Source: SIG459 sp045538735
GTDB taxonomy: Bacteria; Bacillota; Clostridia; Oscillospirales; Oscillospiraceae
Assembly: GCA_045538735.1 (NCBI GenBank)
Contig: JAZSRY010000002.1
Span: forward strand, 1-22,166
Direction of reading: 5' to 3'
Length of the DNA stretch: 22,166 nucleotides
Part shown: in pieces, positions 6,775 through 15,352 of the stretch
Layout: each line of letters begins with the position of its first letter
Numbering within the stretch: position 1 is the stretch's first letter
Notes under the pieces: model-generated
Told to the model about the DNA's origin: nothing
What the model saw: only the letters and a program-made list of their open reading frames with translations
Database searches by the model: none
Program-made: the position numbers and the translations under genes

Positions 6775-8259
6775 TCAGCCGTGGAAGAGCTTTTTTACCT
6801 GATATCTGGGCTCGAAGGTGATATTAACGCCCAGCTTCTGGAAGAGATTTTCGTCCACGCGGGAGAGAATGACGCTGGAATGAGCCTCGCAGCCGCGAAG
6901 CTTGTGGAGCTGATCCATAGCAAGCTCCGCCATGGGATTGGTAACGGCGCAGATGCTCAGCGCAACGAGAATCTCATCGGTGTGGAGACGGGGATTGCGG
7001 TTGCCCATATGCTCGGTTTTCAGATGCTGGATGGGCTCGATAATACCGGGGGAGATGAGGAGCAGCTCTTTGTTCATGCCGCCCAGCTCCTTGAGAGCGT
7101 TGAGCAGGCAGGCAGAGGCGGCACCCAGCAGAGAGGAGGTTTTGCCGGTGACGATTTTTCCGTCGGGCAGCTCCAGAGCCATTGCGGGATTTTCCGTTTC
7201 CTCAGCGCGTGCCATAGCGGCGGCGATGACGGGACGGTAATCGGTGGTGATGCCGCATTTATTCATAATAAGCTCGATCTTGCGCAGCTCGCTTGGGTCG
7301 GAGAGACCCTGACGGACGGAGACGGCGGCGGAGTAGTAGCGGCGGATTATCTCCAGCTTGCTGGCGTGGCGGCAGGCTTCATCATCGATGATACAGTTAC
7401 CCACCATGTTTACGCCCATATCAGTGGGGCTCTTATAGGGACTTTTGCCCCAGATGCGCTCCAGAATGGCGTTAAGGACGGGGAAGACCTCCACATCGCG
7501 GTTATAGTTGACGGTCATTTCGCCGTAGGCTTCCAGATGATAGGGGTCAATCATGTTGACATCGTCAAGGTCGGCGGTGGCGGCTTCATAGGCCAGATTC
7601 ACGGGGTGGGTGAGGGGAAGATTCCAGATGGGGAAGGTCTCGAACTTGGCGTAGCCGGAGGAGATGCCTCTTTTGTGCTCGTGGTAGAGCTGGCTGAGGC
7701 AGGTTGCCATTTTGCCGCTGCCGGGGCCGGGAGCGGTGACCACGACCAGCTTGTGGGTGGTTTCTATATAGTCATTTCTGCCGTAGCCCTCGTCGGAGAC
7801 GATAAGAGGCAGGTTTGCGGGATAATCGGGGATAATATAGTGGCGATAGACCTTCAGACCCAGCATTTCCATACGCTTCTGGAACTGGTCTGCGGCGGGC
7901 TGGTTCTGGTACTGGGTGATGACCACGCTGCCCACATAGAGACCGATGCCGCGGAAGGCGTCGATAAGGCGGAGGGTGTCCTCGTCATAGGTGATGCCAA
8001 GGTCGCCCCGGCGCTTATTGCGCTCAATGTCGTTGGCGGAGATGACGATGAGAACTTCAGCGTCGTCCTTCATGTTCATCAGCATCTGCACCTTGCTGTC
8101 GGGCTTGAAGCCGGGCAGGACACGGGATGCATGGTAATCATCAAAGAGCTTTCCGCCGAACTCAAGATAGAGCTTTCCGCCGAACTGCTCGATGCGGGAG
8201 CGGATGCTTTCAGTTTGGGTTATCAGATATTTTTCATTGTCAAAACCGATCTTTTTCAT
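6775..8259 (-). CDS. DUF1846 / UPF0371 family protein
   Basis: A 494-residue soluble protein matching the DUF1846 (UPF0371) family over its whole length. Landmarks are KLYLEFGGKLFDDYHASRVLPGF near the N-terminus, RGDLGITYDEDTLRLID, VVVTAPGPGSGKMATCLSQ, FETFPIWNLPL, NLAYEAATADLDDVNMIDP and GVNMVGNCIIDD. The A176-PGPGSG-K183 stretch resembles a nucleotide-binding P-loop but has not, to my knowledge, been shown to hydrolyse nucleotide. Structures are known from structural genomics; the biochemical role is unknown. The start at 8259 has GAGGG upstream. It is second in a two-gene unit, 22 bases after the acyltransferase, and is followed by its own terminator. Family assignment is very secure, function is not. 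Confidence 0.93.
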   Translation of the reverse strand: MKKIGFDNEKYLITQTESIRSRIEQFGGKLYLEFGGKLFDDYHASRVLPGFKPDSKVQMLMNMKDDAEVLIVISANDIERNKRRGDLGITYDEDTLRLIDAFRGIGLYVGSVVITQYQNQPAADQFQKRMEMLGLKVYRHYIIPDYPANLPLIVSDEGYGRNDYIETTHKLVVVTAPGPGSGKMATCLSQLYHEHKRGISSGYAKFETFPIWNLPLTHPVNLAYEAATADLDDVNMIDPYHLEAYGEMTVNYNRDVEVFPVLNAILERIWGKSPYKSPTDMGVNMVGNCIIDDEACRHASKLEIIRRYYSAAVSVRQGLSDPSELRKIELIMNKCGITTDYRPVIAAAMARAEETENPAMALELPDGKIVTGKTSSLLGAASACLLNALKELGGMNKELLLISPGIIEPIQHLKTEHMGNRNPRLHTDEILVALSICAVTNPMAELAMDQLHKLRGCEAHSSVILSRVDENLFQKLGVNITFEPRYQVKKLFHG

Positions 8260-8281
8260 CGTCTAATGCCCTCTTTTTATA

Positions 8282-9451
8282 TTATGACTGCAAAAGTGCG
8301 CCGCGGTTGAGAATATGGTGGATAATGGTCTGATATTTTCTGGTGCAGACTACGTTCTTTGTCTTCAGCTCGTAGCTCACACCCTTATGGGAGAAGTTGA
8401 CGGAGACGGGTCCGTGGAGGGCGAAGCCGCCCAGTTCGGAGATGGGGAAGACCTTGCCGCAGCATTCGAAGCGGTCAGGATAGAGGGCGATGCTGCCCTT
8501 GCCAAGCTTGGTGACGCTGTGGTCAACGCCTACGCTGCTGAGCTCAAGACCCTCGTCTGCGAAGAAGAGAGCGCCTTCCTCGGCGGCATCTGCCAGCTTT
8601 TTCAGCTCCTCGGTCTGGAATTTATCCCAGTCGGTGACGGAGTCGAACACAACATCGCTGCCCTCGAAGAAGCCATAGTCATTATAGCGCACCTCGTAGC
8701 CGCAGCTGTCGCACCAAAAGCGGTCGCCCTTGGAATGCATATGACCGAGGCTGCCGCACTTGGGGCAGATGCAGAGAACACTTTCGAGGCTTTCGGCGGG
8801 ACGCTTGCCCTTGAAAGGCACCATAGCCTCACGCTGCACTGCGTAGGCATCCACATAGAGGTCGCGGTTGATGGCCTCGTTAATTTCGTCAACGCTCATC
8901 TTTTTAAGAACATCGGGGGTATAGATGTTCATTATTCTGCCGCGGATTTTGCCCCGTCTGATGCCGGAGAAGTTCCAGCGGGGCTCGGTGAAGTAGCCGC
9001 CGTCCAGACGGTAGGTGACAAGGGTTGCACCGCTGACTCTTGCAAGCTTGCCGGTGGAGGGGAGAATGTCCTCGCTTATGCCGTTGAAGGAGCGGCTGCC
9101 GTTTGCAAACATACCCACATTATAGCCTTTTTTCAGGCGGCGTATAATGGTCATTGCGGTGTCGCCTGCGGTGGTGCCCTTCATACGGGAGATTGGGTTG
9201 AGAAGCACCTTGAGTATCCAGGAAACTATGCCCCAGCGGAAAATATGCTCGCTGGCAACGAAATACATCTGCTTGGGGAAGGCGAGACCAAGGAAAAGGG
9301 GATCCCAGTTGCTGTCGTGGTTGCCCATGACGAGGACGGGACCTTCCACAGAGCAGGTTTCATATGTATATCCGAATCGGTGTCTTATGTAAGGACCGAG
9401 AATAAAGCGAAGGACGGACCACACGGCCTTGTGAAAACGATGGTGTTTCAT
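8282..9451 (-). CDS. PlsC-type lysophospholipid acyltransferase with C-terminal zinc ribbon and possible PH-like domain
   Basis: A 389-residue protein. Residues 1 to about 210 form an acyltransferase of the 1-acyl-glycerol-3-phosphate acyltransferase type. It has the catalytic HX4D (GNHDSNWD, H45 and D50) and block III at 113-121, VGMFANGSRS. The usual FPEGTRS reads FANGSRS, so the phosphate-binding glutamate position is asparagine. A four-cysteine zinc ribbon follows (CPKC 229-232, CDSC 247-250). A C-terminal part of about 90 residues alternates hydrophobic strands and may be a GRAM/PH-like fold. Family knowledge suggests acylation in membrane phospholipid synthesis; the tail could sense or bind membrane or partner proteins (inference). 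The ATG at 9451 has GGAGC seven bases upstream. First gene of a two-gene unit with DUF1846. Confidence 0.88.
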   Translation of the reverse strand: MKHHRFHKAVWSVLRFILGPYIRHRFGYTYETCSVEGPVLVMGNHDSNWDPLFLGLAFPKQMYFVASEHIFRWGIVSWILKVLLNPISRMKGTTAGDTAMTIIRRLKKGYNVGMFANGSRSFNGISEDILPSTGKLARVSGATLVTYRLDGGYFTEPRWNFSGIRRGKIRGRIMNIYTPDVLKKMSVDEINEAINRDLYVDAYAVQREAMVPFKGKRPAESLESVLCICPKCGSLGHMHSKGDRFWCDSCGYEVRYNDYGFFEGSDVVFDSVTDWDKFQTEELKKLADAAEEGALFFADEGLELSSVGVDHSVTKLGKGSIALYPDRFECCGKVFPISELGGFALHGPVSVNFSHKGVSYELKTKNVVCTRKYQTIIHHILNRGALLQS

Positions 9452-9507
9452 AGATAAGCTCCTTTTATATCGCAGCGGATTAAAAAAACTTTCATTTCAA
9501 CCTAAAT

Positions 9508-9536
9508 ATAATACATCATTCCGTCCCAGTATTCAA
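9508..9536 (-). promoter_or_regulatory. promoter of the acyltransferase/DUF1846 unit
   Basis: On the minus strand: TTGAAT (complement of 9531-9536), a 17-base spacer, and TATTAT (complement of 9508-9513). Transcription would begin near 9501, giving a leader of about 50 bases. Confidence 0.65.
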
Positions 9537-9615
9537 TCGCAAATTTCGACTTATTTCTCTCTTATCACTTTTTCGCAAAATTCGAGCGCTTATACTTTAT
9601 TTATTCATAAGTATA

Positions 9616-9624
9616 TGGTACAAT
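9616..9624 (+). promoter_or_regulatory. candidate extended -10 promoter of the secA unit
   Basis: TGGTACAAT (TGn plus TACAAT) lies 63 bases before secA. The sequence at the -35 position (TTTATT, 9596-9601) is poor, so this depends on the extended -10. The leader would include a small hairpin TGCGC/GCGCA (9655-9669) just before the ribosome site AAAGG. Confidence 0.5.
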
Positions 9625-9687
9625 ACTTGATTAGATGATAAAATGTTATAACTATGCGCACCAAGCGCACGAAAGGCAATTTAACTT

Positions 9688-12438
9688 ATGGGTATTTTCA
9701 ATAAGCTTTTTGGCAGCTACTCCGAAAGAGAGCTGAAAAAAATATATCCCCTCGTTGACAAAATCGAGGCGCTGGACGAAAGCTGCGCCGCTATGAGCGA
9801 CGAGGCTCTTCGGGCAAAGACCGAGGAGTTCAAGTCCCGTCTTGGCGCGGGGGAGACTCTCGACGATATTCTCCCTGAGGCCTTTGCCGTTGCCCGCGAG
9901 GCAGCATGGCGAGTTCTGGGTATGAAGCCCTTCCGTGTTCAGCTTATAGGCGGCATCGTCCTCCATCAGGGACGCATTGCGGAAATGAAGACCGGCGAAG
10001 GCAAGACCCTTGTTGCCGTTCTGCCCGCATACCTGAACGCACTTGAGGGCAAGGGTGTTCACATCGTCACCGTAAACGACTATCTTGCCCGCCGCGACAG
10101 CGAGTGGATGGGCAAGGTTCACCGCTTCCTGGGTCTGAAGGTTGGTCTCATCGTCCACGGACTCAGCTCTGACCAGCGCAGAGAGGCCTATAACGCGGAT
10201 ATAACCTACGGCACCAACAACGAGATGGGCTTCGATTACCTCCGCGACAATATGGCAATTTACAAGAGCAACATGGTTCAGCGCGGCCATAACTTCGCCG
10301 TTGTTGACGAGGTTGACTCCATTCTCATAGACGAGGCCCGCACCCCCCTCATCATCTCCGGTCAGGGAGACGAGAGCACCGACCTCTACAAGCAGGTGAA
10401 CGATTTCGTCTGCCGCCTGAAAAGAATAGTTGTTGCCAGTGTTGACGAAAAGGCGGAAGAGGACGAAAATCTGGACGCCGACTATATCGTTGACGAAAAG
10501 GCAAGAAATGCAACCCTCACCGCCAGAGGCATTGCCAAGGCGGAGCAGCATTTCGGCCTTGAAAACCTTGCAGACCTCGAAAACTCCACCCTTTCCCACC
10601 ATATTAACCAGGCCATCAGAGCCCACGGCGTTATGAAAAGGGATATCGACTATGTGGTTAAAGAGGGCGAGGTCATCATTGTCGACGAGTTCACGGGACG
10701 ACTTATGCTGGGACGCCGCTACAGCGAGGGTCTCCATCAGGCCATCGAGGCCAAGGAAAGAGTCACCGTTGAGCGGGAAAACAAGACTCTTGCCACCATC
10801 ACCTTCCAGAACTATTTCCGCATGTACACAAAGCTTGCAGGTATGACGGGTACCGCCGTCACCGAGCAGGAGGAATTTGTGGCCATCTATGGTCTGGACA
10901 TCATTGAAGTTCCCACCAACAAGCCCATTGCCCGAATCGACAATCCCGATGCGGTTTATAAAAACGAAAACGGCAAGAACAGAGCAATCATCAACCAGAT
11001 AATCGCCTGCCATCAGAAGGGCCAGCCCGTTCTGGTGGGTACTGTCAGCATTGAAAAGAGCGAATATATCTCCCGCCTGCTTCAGCGCACGGGAATAAAG
11101 CACAATGTTCTCAACGCCAAAAACCACGAGAAGGAAGCGGAGATCGTTGCTCAGGCGGGAAAGCTTGGCGCTGTCACCATCGCAACCAACATGGCGGGCC
11201 GAGGCACCGACATTATGCTGGGCGGCAACGCGGAGTTCCTCTCCAAAAACGACCTGAGAAAGGCCGGCTACAGCGAGGACATCATCGCCGAGGCCACCGG
11301 CTATGCGGACACCGACAACGAGGAAATCCTCTCTGCCCGCGCCCTTTTCACCGAGAAAATGGCCGAGCATAAGAAGGTCATAGGCGAGGAGGCCGAAAAG
11401 GTCAAGGCCGCAGGCGGACTTTTTATCCTTGGTACCGAACGCCATGAATCCCGCCGTATAGATAACCAGCTCCGAGGCCGCGCAGGCCGTCAGGGCGACC
11501 CCGGCGAAAGCCGCTTCTTCCTTGCCATGACCGATGATATCATGCGCCTTTTCGGCTCTGAGAGAGTTATGGGCATGATGGAAGCTCTGGGTATGGACGA
11601 GGATATGCCCATTGATAACAAGATGGTATCCAATGCCATTGAGCAGTCCCAAAAGACCGTTGAAAGCCGCCATTTCCAGACCAGAAAGAACACTCTGGAA
11701 TATGACGATGTTATGAACATTCAGCGTAAGCTCATATATGAGCAGCGTTACAAGGTTCTCGACGGCGAGGATATTCAGCAGTCCATCGCCGGAATGATAC
11801 ACGATTTCATTTACGACAGTCTGGGCAGCGTTGACCCGGATTCTCCCGAGGCTCTTGCCGAGATGCTCGCTCCCTTTGAAAAGCTTTTCCTTGCAAGAGG
11901 CAGAATAAGCTACGAAAAGGGAATGAAATGCGCCGAGCTTGCTCAGCGCCTTGAGGAAATCGCCTTTGAGGTTTATGCGGCCAAGGAAAAGGCTCTGGGC
12001 GCCATGCCCAACGGCGCTCCAGTTATGCGCGAGCTGGAGAGAGTTATAATGCTCCGCGTTGTTGACGAATACTGGATGGAGCATATCGATGCCATGAGCG
12101 AGCTGCGCCGGGGCATAGGTCTGCGCGGCTACGGCAATATCAAGCCCATCGATGCTTATAAGCAGGAAGGTCTTGATATGTTCGAGACCATGATAGGCGG
12201 CATTCGCGAAGAGGTTGTCCGCCGCGTTTATCTGGCGAGAGTTCGCGCCAATGAGAGCGTTCAGCGCAAGAGCGTTGTGAAACACGCCAGCACCAATGTG
12301 GGCGGTGACGCCTCCGTGAAAAAGCAGCCTATCCGCAAGGCGCAGAAAATCGGACGCAACGATCCCTGCCCCTGCGGCAAGAAGCGCCCCAACGGTCTGC
12401 CAATGAAGTATAAAGACTGCTGCGGCAGAAATGCGTAA
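9688..12438 (+). CDS. secA: preprotein translocase ATPase SecA
   Basis: SecA drives unfolded preproteins through the SecYEG channel using ATP. The 916-residue protein has all expected parts. Walker A is MKTGEGKT (100-107). The DEAD box is DEVDSILIDEARTPLI (from D207). Helicase motif VI is RGRAGRQGDPGESRFFL. The helical scaffold and wing domains follow, and a C-terminal zinc motif ends the protein. That tail, CPC...CCGRNA, has 14 residues between the second and third cysteines instead of the usual 8 or so. Early features (MGIFNKLFGSYSERELKK) match typical SecA1, and no accessory SecA2 traits are seen. The start ATG has AAAGG about 11 bases upstream. First gene of a five-gene unit; pgeF starts 52 bases after its stop. 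Confidence 0.98.
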   Translation: MGIFNKLFGSYSERELKKIYPLVDKIEALDESCAAMSDEALRAKTEEFKSRLGAGETLDDILPEAFAVAREAAWRVLGMKPFRVQLIGGIVLHQGRIAEMKTGEGKTLVAVLPAYLNALEGKGVHIVTVNDYLARRDSEWMGKVHRFLGLKVGLIVHGLSSDQRREAYNADITYGTNNEMGFDYLRDNMAIYKSNMVQRGHNFAVVDEVDSILIDEARTPLIISGQGDESTDLYKQVNDFVCRLKRIVVASVDEKAEEDENLDADYIVDEKARNATLTARGIAKAEQHFGLENLADLENSTLSHHINQAIRAHGVMKRDIDYVVKEGEVIIVDEFTGRLMLGRRYSEGLHQAIEAKERVTVERENKTLATITFQNYFRMYTKLAGMTGTAVTEQEEFVAIYGLDIIEVPTNKPIARIDNPDAVYKNENGKNRAIINQIIACHQKGQPVLVGTVSIEKSEYISRLLQRTGIKHNVLNAKNHEKEAEIVAQAGKLGAVTIATNMAGRGTDIMLGGNAEFLSKNDLRKAGYSEDIIAEATGYADTDNEEILSARALFTEKMAEHKKVIGEEAEKVKAAGGLFILGTERHESRRIDNQLRGRAGRQGDPGESRFFLAMTDDIMRLFGSERVMGMMEALGMDEDMPIDNKMVSNAIEQSQKTVESRHFQTRKNTLEYDDVMNIQRKLIYEQRYKVLDGEDIQQSIAGMIHDFIYDSLGSVDPDSPEALAEMLAPFEKLFLARGRISYEKGMKCAELAQRLEEIAFEVYAAKEKALGAMPNGAPVMRELERVIMLRVVDEYWMEHIDAMSELRRGIGLRGYGNIKPIDAYKQEGLDMFETMIGGIREEVVRRVYLARVRANESVQRKSVVKHASTNVGGDASVKKQPIRKAQKIGRNDPCPCGKKRPNGLPMKYKDCCGRNA

Positions 12439-12490
12439 AAAATCCACGACAAAAGCCCTTGAAACAAATTGGATGCATGGAGGAATTAAT

Positions 12491-13291
12491 ATGGTTTTCT
12501 CAGAAAAGAAAATTGGCGATCTCTGCTTTATGACCGCTCCCACCATATCCTCCCGCCACGCTTTCACCACCCGCTATGGCGGTGTCAGCGAGGGGATATA
12601 TGCATCCATGAATCTGGGCACGGGCAGGGGAGACGAGGACGAAAAAATCCGCGAAAACTACCGGCTCCTTGCCGAAGCCACGGGAATTGACACCCTCCGT
12701 ATGGCCTTCACCAAGCAGGTGCACAAGGCCGATGTCCGAATAGTGGACGAGGGAGATATTCATGAGCTTTTCACCGCTGTGCCCTATGAGGCGGACGGCA
12801 TAGTCACCGCCGCGAAAGGTCTGGGGCTTATCTGCTTCACTGCCGACTGCGTTCCCGTTTTATTGGAGGACAGCGTTCACGGCGTCATAGGCGCAATCCA
12901 CTGCGGCTGGCGCAGCAGCGTGGGAGACATTCTGGGCAACGCTCTTGAGGCCATGTGCTCTCTGGGAGCGGAGCGGAAGGACATACACGCGGCTATCGGA
13001 CCTGCCATAAGCGAGTGCTGCTTCCAGGTGGGCGGTGAGGTTATAGAGGCTGTGGAGCGCTGGCTGGGTGAAGATGCCCGGGGCTTTTACAAAGCCGACC
13101 AGAGTGCTGAAGGGAAGTTCCTTCTGGATTTGAAGCTCTGCAACGCCCGAAGACTTATGCAGCTGGGTGTGAAAGAAGAAAACATCGCCGTATCGGATGA
13201 ATGCACAAAGTGCAGCCACGAAAAATACTGGTCCCACCGCCATACCAATGGTCAGCGGGGAAGTCAGGGCGCGCTTATCGTGCTTGAATGA
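12491..13291 (+). CDS. pgeF: YfiH/PgeF-family laccase-domain protein (peptidoglycan editing factor; purine nucleoside-processing family)
   Basis: A 266-residue protein of the YfiH/YlmD/LACC1 family. Conserved metal and active-site residues are visible: H78 (TKQVHKADV), C120 (FTADCVPVLL) and H137 (GAIHCGWRSS), plus DECTKCSHEKYWSHR near the C-terminus. Family members act on purine nucleosides (adenosine phosphorylase/deaminase activity). The E. coli homologue prevents wrong amino acids entering peptidoglycan precursors. Older 'polyphenol oxidase' names are likely misleading. The ATG at 12491 was chosen for GGAGG at 12479-12483 with seven-base spacing; the frame extends to an earlier ATG at 12431 that overlaps secA and lacks conservation. 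Located between secA and a lipoprotein gene in the same transcription unit. Confidence 0.92.
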   Translation: MVFSEKKIGDLCFMTAPTISSRHAFTTRYGGVSEGIYASMNLGTGRGDEDEKIRENYRLLAEATGIDTLRMAFTKQVHKADVRIVDEGDIHELFTAVPYEADGIVTAAKGLGLICFTADCVPVLLEDSVHGVIGAIHCGWRSSVGDILGNALEAMCSLGAERKDIHAAIGPAISECCFQVGGEVIEAVERWLGEDARGFYKADQSAEGKFLLDLKLCNARRLMQLGVKEENIAVSDECTKCSHEKYWSHRHTNGQRGSQGALIVLE

Positions 13292-13310
13292 ATCGAAAGG
13301 ATAAAGATAG

Positions 13311-14927
13311 ATGGAATTTTTGAAAAAGCGTCTGCCCGCTTTGCTGCTGGCTATGCTGATGCTCCTTTCCGCCTGCGGAAAAGATGATGACGAGGACGGA
13401 AGCGAAGAGGAACAATACTTCGTGGGCGACCAGGTTGTTCAGCAGACCTCTGCCGAGGACAACATTTTCTCCCTCAACTATGATCCCGAAGGCGGACTTA
13501 ACCCCCTCAATGCAGCCAGCTCCAATAATATGCTGTTCTGGTCACTGATGTATGACAGCGTATATGTGGTTGAAAACGACTTCTCCGTCACCAGTGAGAT
13601 AGTCAAGGAATATGAGTCTTCCGACTATGAGTGGTGGGTTTTTGATATCTATGACAACATCACCTTCCATGACGGCACTCCCCTTACCGCCAAGGATATA
13701 GTCTATTCCATCAACCGCGCCCGTCAGTATCCCTATTATTCCAGCCGCCTTGCCTGCATTTACGGCATAAGCGCCATGGGCAGCGACTGCTTCGCCATAA
13801 GCCTTGACGCACCCAACAGCCAGCTGCCCAGCCACCTTAATATCCCCATCGTCAAGGAAGGCACCTTCGGCGACGATGTTCCCGTAGGCTCCGGCCCTTA
13901 TATGCTGGCAGAGGAAGGGGACAGACTGGTTGCCTACGAGGGCTACCGCCACTATGATACCCTCCCCGTCGACACCATTTACCTGAAGGACTACATGGAC
14001 GCTGCTGCGAAAATCAGCGCTTTTGAAGCATCCCGCATAGATATTGTCACCAATGACCCCACCGGCGTTTATAATCTGGGCTACGGCAGCTCCAATGAGA
14101 TCCGCTATTTCGAGACCAGCAATATGCATTATATCGGCTTCAATATGCAGGGCAGATACTTCTCCAACAGCCTTGCCCGTGCCGCTGTGGGCGCTGCCGT
14201 TGACAGAAACGGTATAGTTAAGCGCTATATGGAGACCTGCGCGGTGCCTGCTGCTCTGCCCGTGCATCCTGTAAGCCCTCTCTATGATGAGGACTATGCA
14301 GAGCAGTTTGTCTTTGACCTTGAAAAAAGCGCGGCACTCTTTGATAATTTCGGCATCAAGGACTATGACGAGGACGGGGTTCTGGAGATCCTTATAACCG
14401 GCATAGTTGTTGAAATAGACATAAACTTCATAGTCAATACCGACTCCACCGTTAAGCTGGAGGGCGCAAGAGAAATTGCGGAAGCTCTCAACTCTCTGGG
14501 CATAAAGACCACCTTGCACGAGCTGAAGTGGGAGGACTATGTGGAAGCTCTGGAAAAGGGCGAATATGATATGTATTACGGCGAGGTCAAGATGAACCCG
14601 GACTGGAATCTGGGTTACCTCTTCGAGCCCTATACCGTCACCCGCGACCCCGATGATATGGATAAGGGTATGAACTATGCCAACTGCTTCGATGAGCAGT
14701 TCAAGACCCTCTATGATGCCTATCTGGCCGCTCCCGAGGATGCAAGAAGCCTTGCCTTCTCCACCGTGTGCAACTATGTGATGGAAAACTCCGCAATAAT
14801 CCCCATCTGCTTTGAGCGCCAGGAAATGCTCACCCACCGCGGAATTATAAGCGGTGCCAACCCGACCCAGTATGATATTTTCAACAAATTCTATAACTGG
14901 ACAATAAACCTTGAGTCAGATGAATAA
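13311..14927 (+). CDS. extracellular solute-binding lipoprotein, family 5 (oligopeptide/nickel type)
   Basis: A 538-residue exported lipoprotein. The signal peptide ends in lipobox LLSAC with the lipidated cysteine at C22, followed by an acidic, low-complexity stretch (DDDEDGSEEE). The mature part matches family-5 substrate-binding proteins of ABC importers: YDPEGGLNPLNAASSNNMLFW, DNITFHDGTPLTAKDIVYSINRAR and VPVGSGPYML are typical. Substrates in the family are usually peptides, sometimes nickel or sugars; none can be assigned. No permease or ATPase genes lie next to it, so it is an orphan that must share a transporter or act otherwise. It starts 19 bases after pgeF, with AAAGG about 10 bases upstream, and is followed by cdd after 17 bases. 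Confidence 0.92.
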   Translation: MEFLKKRLPALLLAMLMLLSACGKDDDEDGSEEEQYFVGDQVVQQTSAEDNIFSLNYDPEGGLNPLNAASSNNMLFWSLMYDSVYVVENDFSVTSEIVKEYESSDYEWWVFDIYDNITFHDGTPLTAKDIVYSINRARQYPYYSSRLACIYGISAMGSDCFAISLDAPNSQLPSHLNIPIVKEGTFGDDVPVGSGPYMLAEEGDRLVAYEGYRHYDTLPVDTIYLKDYMDAAAKISAFEASRIDIVTNDPTGVYNLGYGSSNEIRYFETSNMHYIGFNMQGRYFSNSLARAAVGAAVDRNGIVKRYMETCAVPAALPVHPVSPLYDEDYAEQFVFDLEKSAALFDNFGIKDYDEDGVLEILITGIVVEIDINFIVNTDSTVKLEGAREIAEALNSLGIKTTLHELKWEDYVEALEKGEYDMYYGEVKMNPDWNLGYLFEPYTVTRDPDDMDKGMNYANCFDEQFKTLYDAYLAAPEDARSLAFSTVCNYVMENSAIIPICFERQEMLTHRGIISGANPTQYDIFNKFYNWTINLESDE

Positions 14928-14944
14928 AAAGGAGGATTCCGATA

Positions 14945-15337
14945 ATGACTGAAAAGGACCTTGTGGCCGTTGCCCGCCTTGCGGCGGAAAACGCATATGT
15001 GCCTTACTCCCATTTCCCTGTGGGTGCCGCTCTGGAATGCCCCGACGGAAAGGTTTTCACCGGCTGCAACGTTGAAAACGCTGCCTACGGAAGCACTATC
15101 TGCGCCGAGCGCACCGCCATGTGCAAGGCTGTCAGCGAGGGCTACAGAAAGTTCACCAAAATCGCTATTTGGGGAAAGGGCGATGACTACACCGTGCCCT
15201 GCGGAGCCTGCAGACAGTTTATGTCCGAGTTTGCCTATGATATGGAAGTTATCAGCGCAAAGGGCAACGGAGAATTTCTCAAACTCAAGCTTCATGAGCT
15301 GATGCCTTACGCATTCAACACAGAAAACCTGAACTAA
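14945..15337 (+). CDS. cdd: cytidine deaminase
   Basis: Zinc enzyme converting cytidine and deoxycytidine to uridine and deoxyuridine in pyrimidine salvage. At 130 residues it is the compact tetrameric type. The zinc site is complete: C53 and catalytic E55 in TICAERTAMCK, and C86/C89 in VPCGACRQ. The nucleoside-binding FPVGAALECPDG and GCNVENAAYG stretches are also present. The ribosome site GGAGG lies just upstream of the ATG. It sits between the binding lipoprotein and the wall peptidase, 15 bases before the latter. It is more often found near deoD, deoC or era (family knowledge), so this neighbourhood is slightly unusual. Confidence 0.96.
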   Translation: MTEKDLVAVARLAAENAYVPYSHFPVGAALECPDGKVFTGCNVENAAYGSTICAERTAMCKAVSEGYRKFTKIAIWGKGDDYTVPCGACRQFMSEFAYDMEVISAKGNGEFLKLKLHELMPYAFNTENLN

Positions 15338-15352
15338 AAAAGGAAAGAGCCT

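Noticed and set aside
6444..6802. Small open frames on both strands over the 6500-6770 spacer
   Set aside because: They are formed by terminators and hairpin repeats, with no ribosome site; peptides of this type are repeat artefacts.
12431..12490. Earlier start for pgeF overlapping secA
   Set aside because: GGAGG at 12479-12483 fits the ATG at 12491, and the extra 20 residues look unlike the family.
9652..12570. Very long minus-strand open frame (972 codons) opposite secA
   Set aside because: It mirrors secA. The gene avoids TTA, CTA and TCA codons, which leaves the opposite strand free of stops. The translation has no known motif and secA itself is unmistakable.
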